Positions 63,454-64,000 of a stretch of 64,000 nucleotides of DNA are shown one piece after another. Within the stretch, counting starts at the first letter, position 1; each line of letters opens with the position of its first letter. Origin of the DNA: Thioalbus denitrificans. Lineage in GTDB: Bacteria > Pseudomonadota > Gammaproteobacteria > DSM-26407. The translations under genes were made by a program, and so were the position numbers. The DNA lies in assembly GCF_003337735.1 (NCBI RefSeq), contig NZ_QPJY01000006.1, positions 1 to 64,000 on the forward strand. The letters are read 5' to 3'. The notes under the pieces are model-generated. The model was not told where the DNA came from. It made no database searches and saw only the letters and a list, made by a program, of their open reading frames with translations.

Positions 63454-64000
63454 TCAGTCGACCCAGACCCTGGCATTGCGGAACATGCGCAGCCAGGGGC
63501 CGTCCTCGCCCCAGTCGTCCGGATGCCAGGAGTTGGTGACGCTGCGGAATACCCGCTCCGGGTGGGGCATCATGATGGTGAAACGGCCGTCGGCGGTGGT
63601 CATGCCGGTAACGCCCTCGGGGGAGCCGTTGGGGTTGGCGGGATAGCGCTCCGTCGCCCGGCCCCGGTTGTCCACGTAGCGCAGCGCCACCAGCCCCGAT
63701 TCCCGGGCCTGCGCCAGGTCGGCGGCGGCGCGGAACTCGGCCCGGCCCTCGCCGTGGGCCACGGCGATGGGGAGTCGTGAACCGGCCATGCCCGCCAGGA
63801 ACAGGGAGGGGGAATCGATCACCTCCACGAGGCTGGTGCGCGCCTCGAACTGCTCGGAGGCGTTGCGCACGAAGTGGGGCCAGAGCTCCGTGCCGGGTAT
63901 CAGCTCGTGCAGGTTGGAGAGCATCTGGCAGCCGTTGCACACCCCCAGCGCGAAGGTGTCCGTACGCTGGAAGAAGGCGGCGAATACCTCCCGGGCCCGC
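63454..64000 (-). CDS. purL: phosphoribosylformylglycinamidine synthase, C-terminal part
   Basis: The 182 visible residues are the glutaminase (class I amidotransferase) end of PurL, which makes formylglycinamidine in purine synthesis. The nucleophile Cys lies in LGVCNGCQM, and PHPERVFR holds the catalytic His-Glu. The reading frame runs off the right edge of the window; the rest of the gene (FGAM synthetase domains) is outside. The stop is at 63454-63456. Confidence 0.95.
   Translation of the reverse strand, partial: RAREVFAAFFQRTDTFALGVCNGCQMLSNLHELIPGTELWPHFVRNASEQFEARTSLVEVIDSPSLFLAGMAGSRLPIAVAHGEGRAEFRAAADLAQARESGLVALRYVDNRGRATERYPANPNGSPEGVTGMTTADGRFTIMMPHPERVFRSVTNSWHPDDWGEDGPWLRMFRNARVWVD

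Overview
The window is a GC-rich chromosomal segment, about two thirds G+C by eye. It comes from a gammaproteobacterium, most plausibly a Chromatiales/Ectothiorhodospiraceae-like chemolithotroph. The inference rests on gene order (rpsP-rimM-trmD-rplS beside ffh; sdhCDAB-sucAB-lpd-sucCD divergent from gltA; hom-thrC-recJ; dsbC-xerD), on protein families, and on a membrane-bound [NiFe] uptake hydrogenase. No rRNA, tRNA, insertion sequence, phage gene or CRISPR array was recognised.

Layout. 1-3640: an RNase AM-type PHP phosphoesterase, then yciB, yciI and bolA, then a LigB-type extradiol dioxygenase. 4331-15526: a complete Tad/Flp pilus locus (pilin, prepilin peptidase, pseudopilins, secretin, TadZ, ATPase, TadB/C platform, TadD lipoprotein, a DUF3613-like protein and a TadG-like protein). 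It is followed at once by a 1143-residue PAS-GGDEF-EAL protein whose EAL domain looks catalytically dead. 19046-20774: HAD phosphatase, a gutted short-chain dehydrogenase remnant, an unknown secreted protein and a stand-alone Lrp/AsnC ligand-binding domain. 21145-32557: the lower TCA cycle on the minus strand (sdhCDAB, sucA, sucB, lpdA, sucC, sucD), divergent from citrate synthase gltA. 34415-41983: alaC, hom, thrC, an ankyrin lipoprotein, a COG4255-like protein, recJ and a 34-residue membrane peptide, all on the minus strand. 42261-46282: an Mth938-type protein, a thioredoxin-TPR protein, dsbC, xerD and ogt. 46485-50153: rpsP-rimM-trmD-rplS and ffh. 50555-53556: CcsA-like, CNNM/CorB-like and DUF815 ATPase genes. 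53727-63084: a Hyb-type hydrogenase operon behind a consensus sigma-54 promoter, followed by its likely sigma-54 activator (HupR/HoxA type) and histidine kinase (HupT/HoxJ type). 63454-64000: the C-terminal part of purL, running off the right edge.

The genes combine respiration (TCA enzymes feeding quinone through succinate dehydrogenase and hydrogenase), surface attachment (Tad pilus with a neighbouring c-di-GMP enzyme) and housekeeping translation, secretion and redox functions. The least explained layer is non-coding. Many intergenic gaps carry short sequence words arranged either as inverted pairs around 26-140 bp of unique DNA (104-284, 2698-2838, 20827-21109, 24882-25010, 43787-43856) or as 7-8 bp tandem arrays (50337-50480, 63092-63371). 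Two distant arrays share the same 8-mer.
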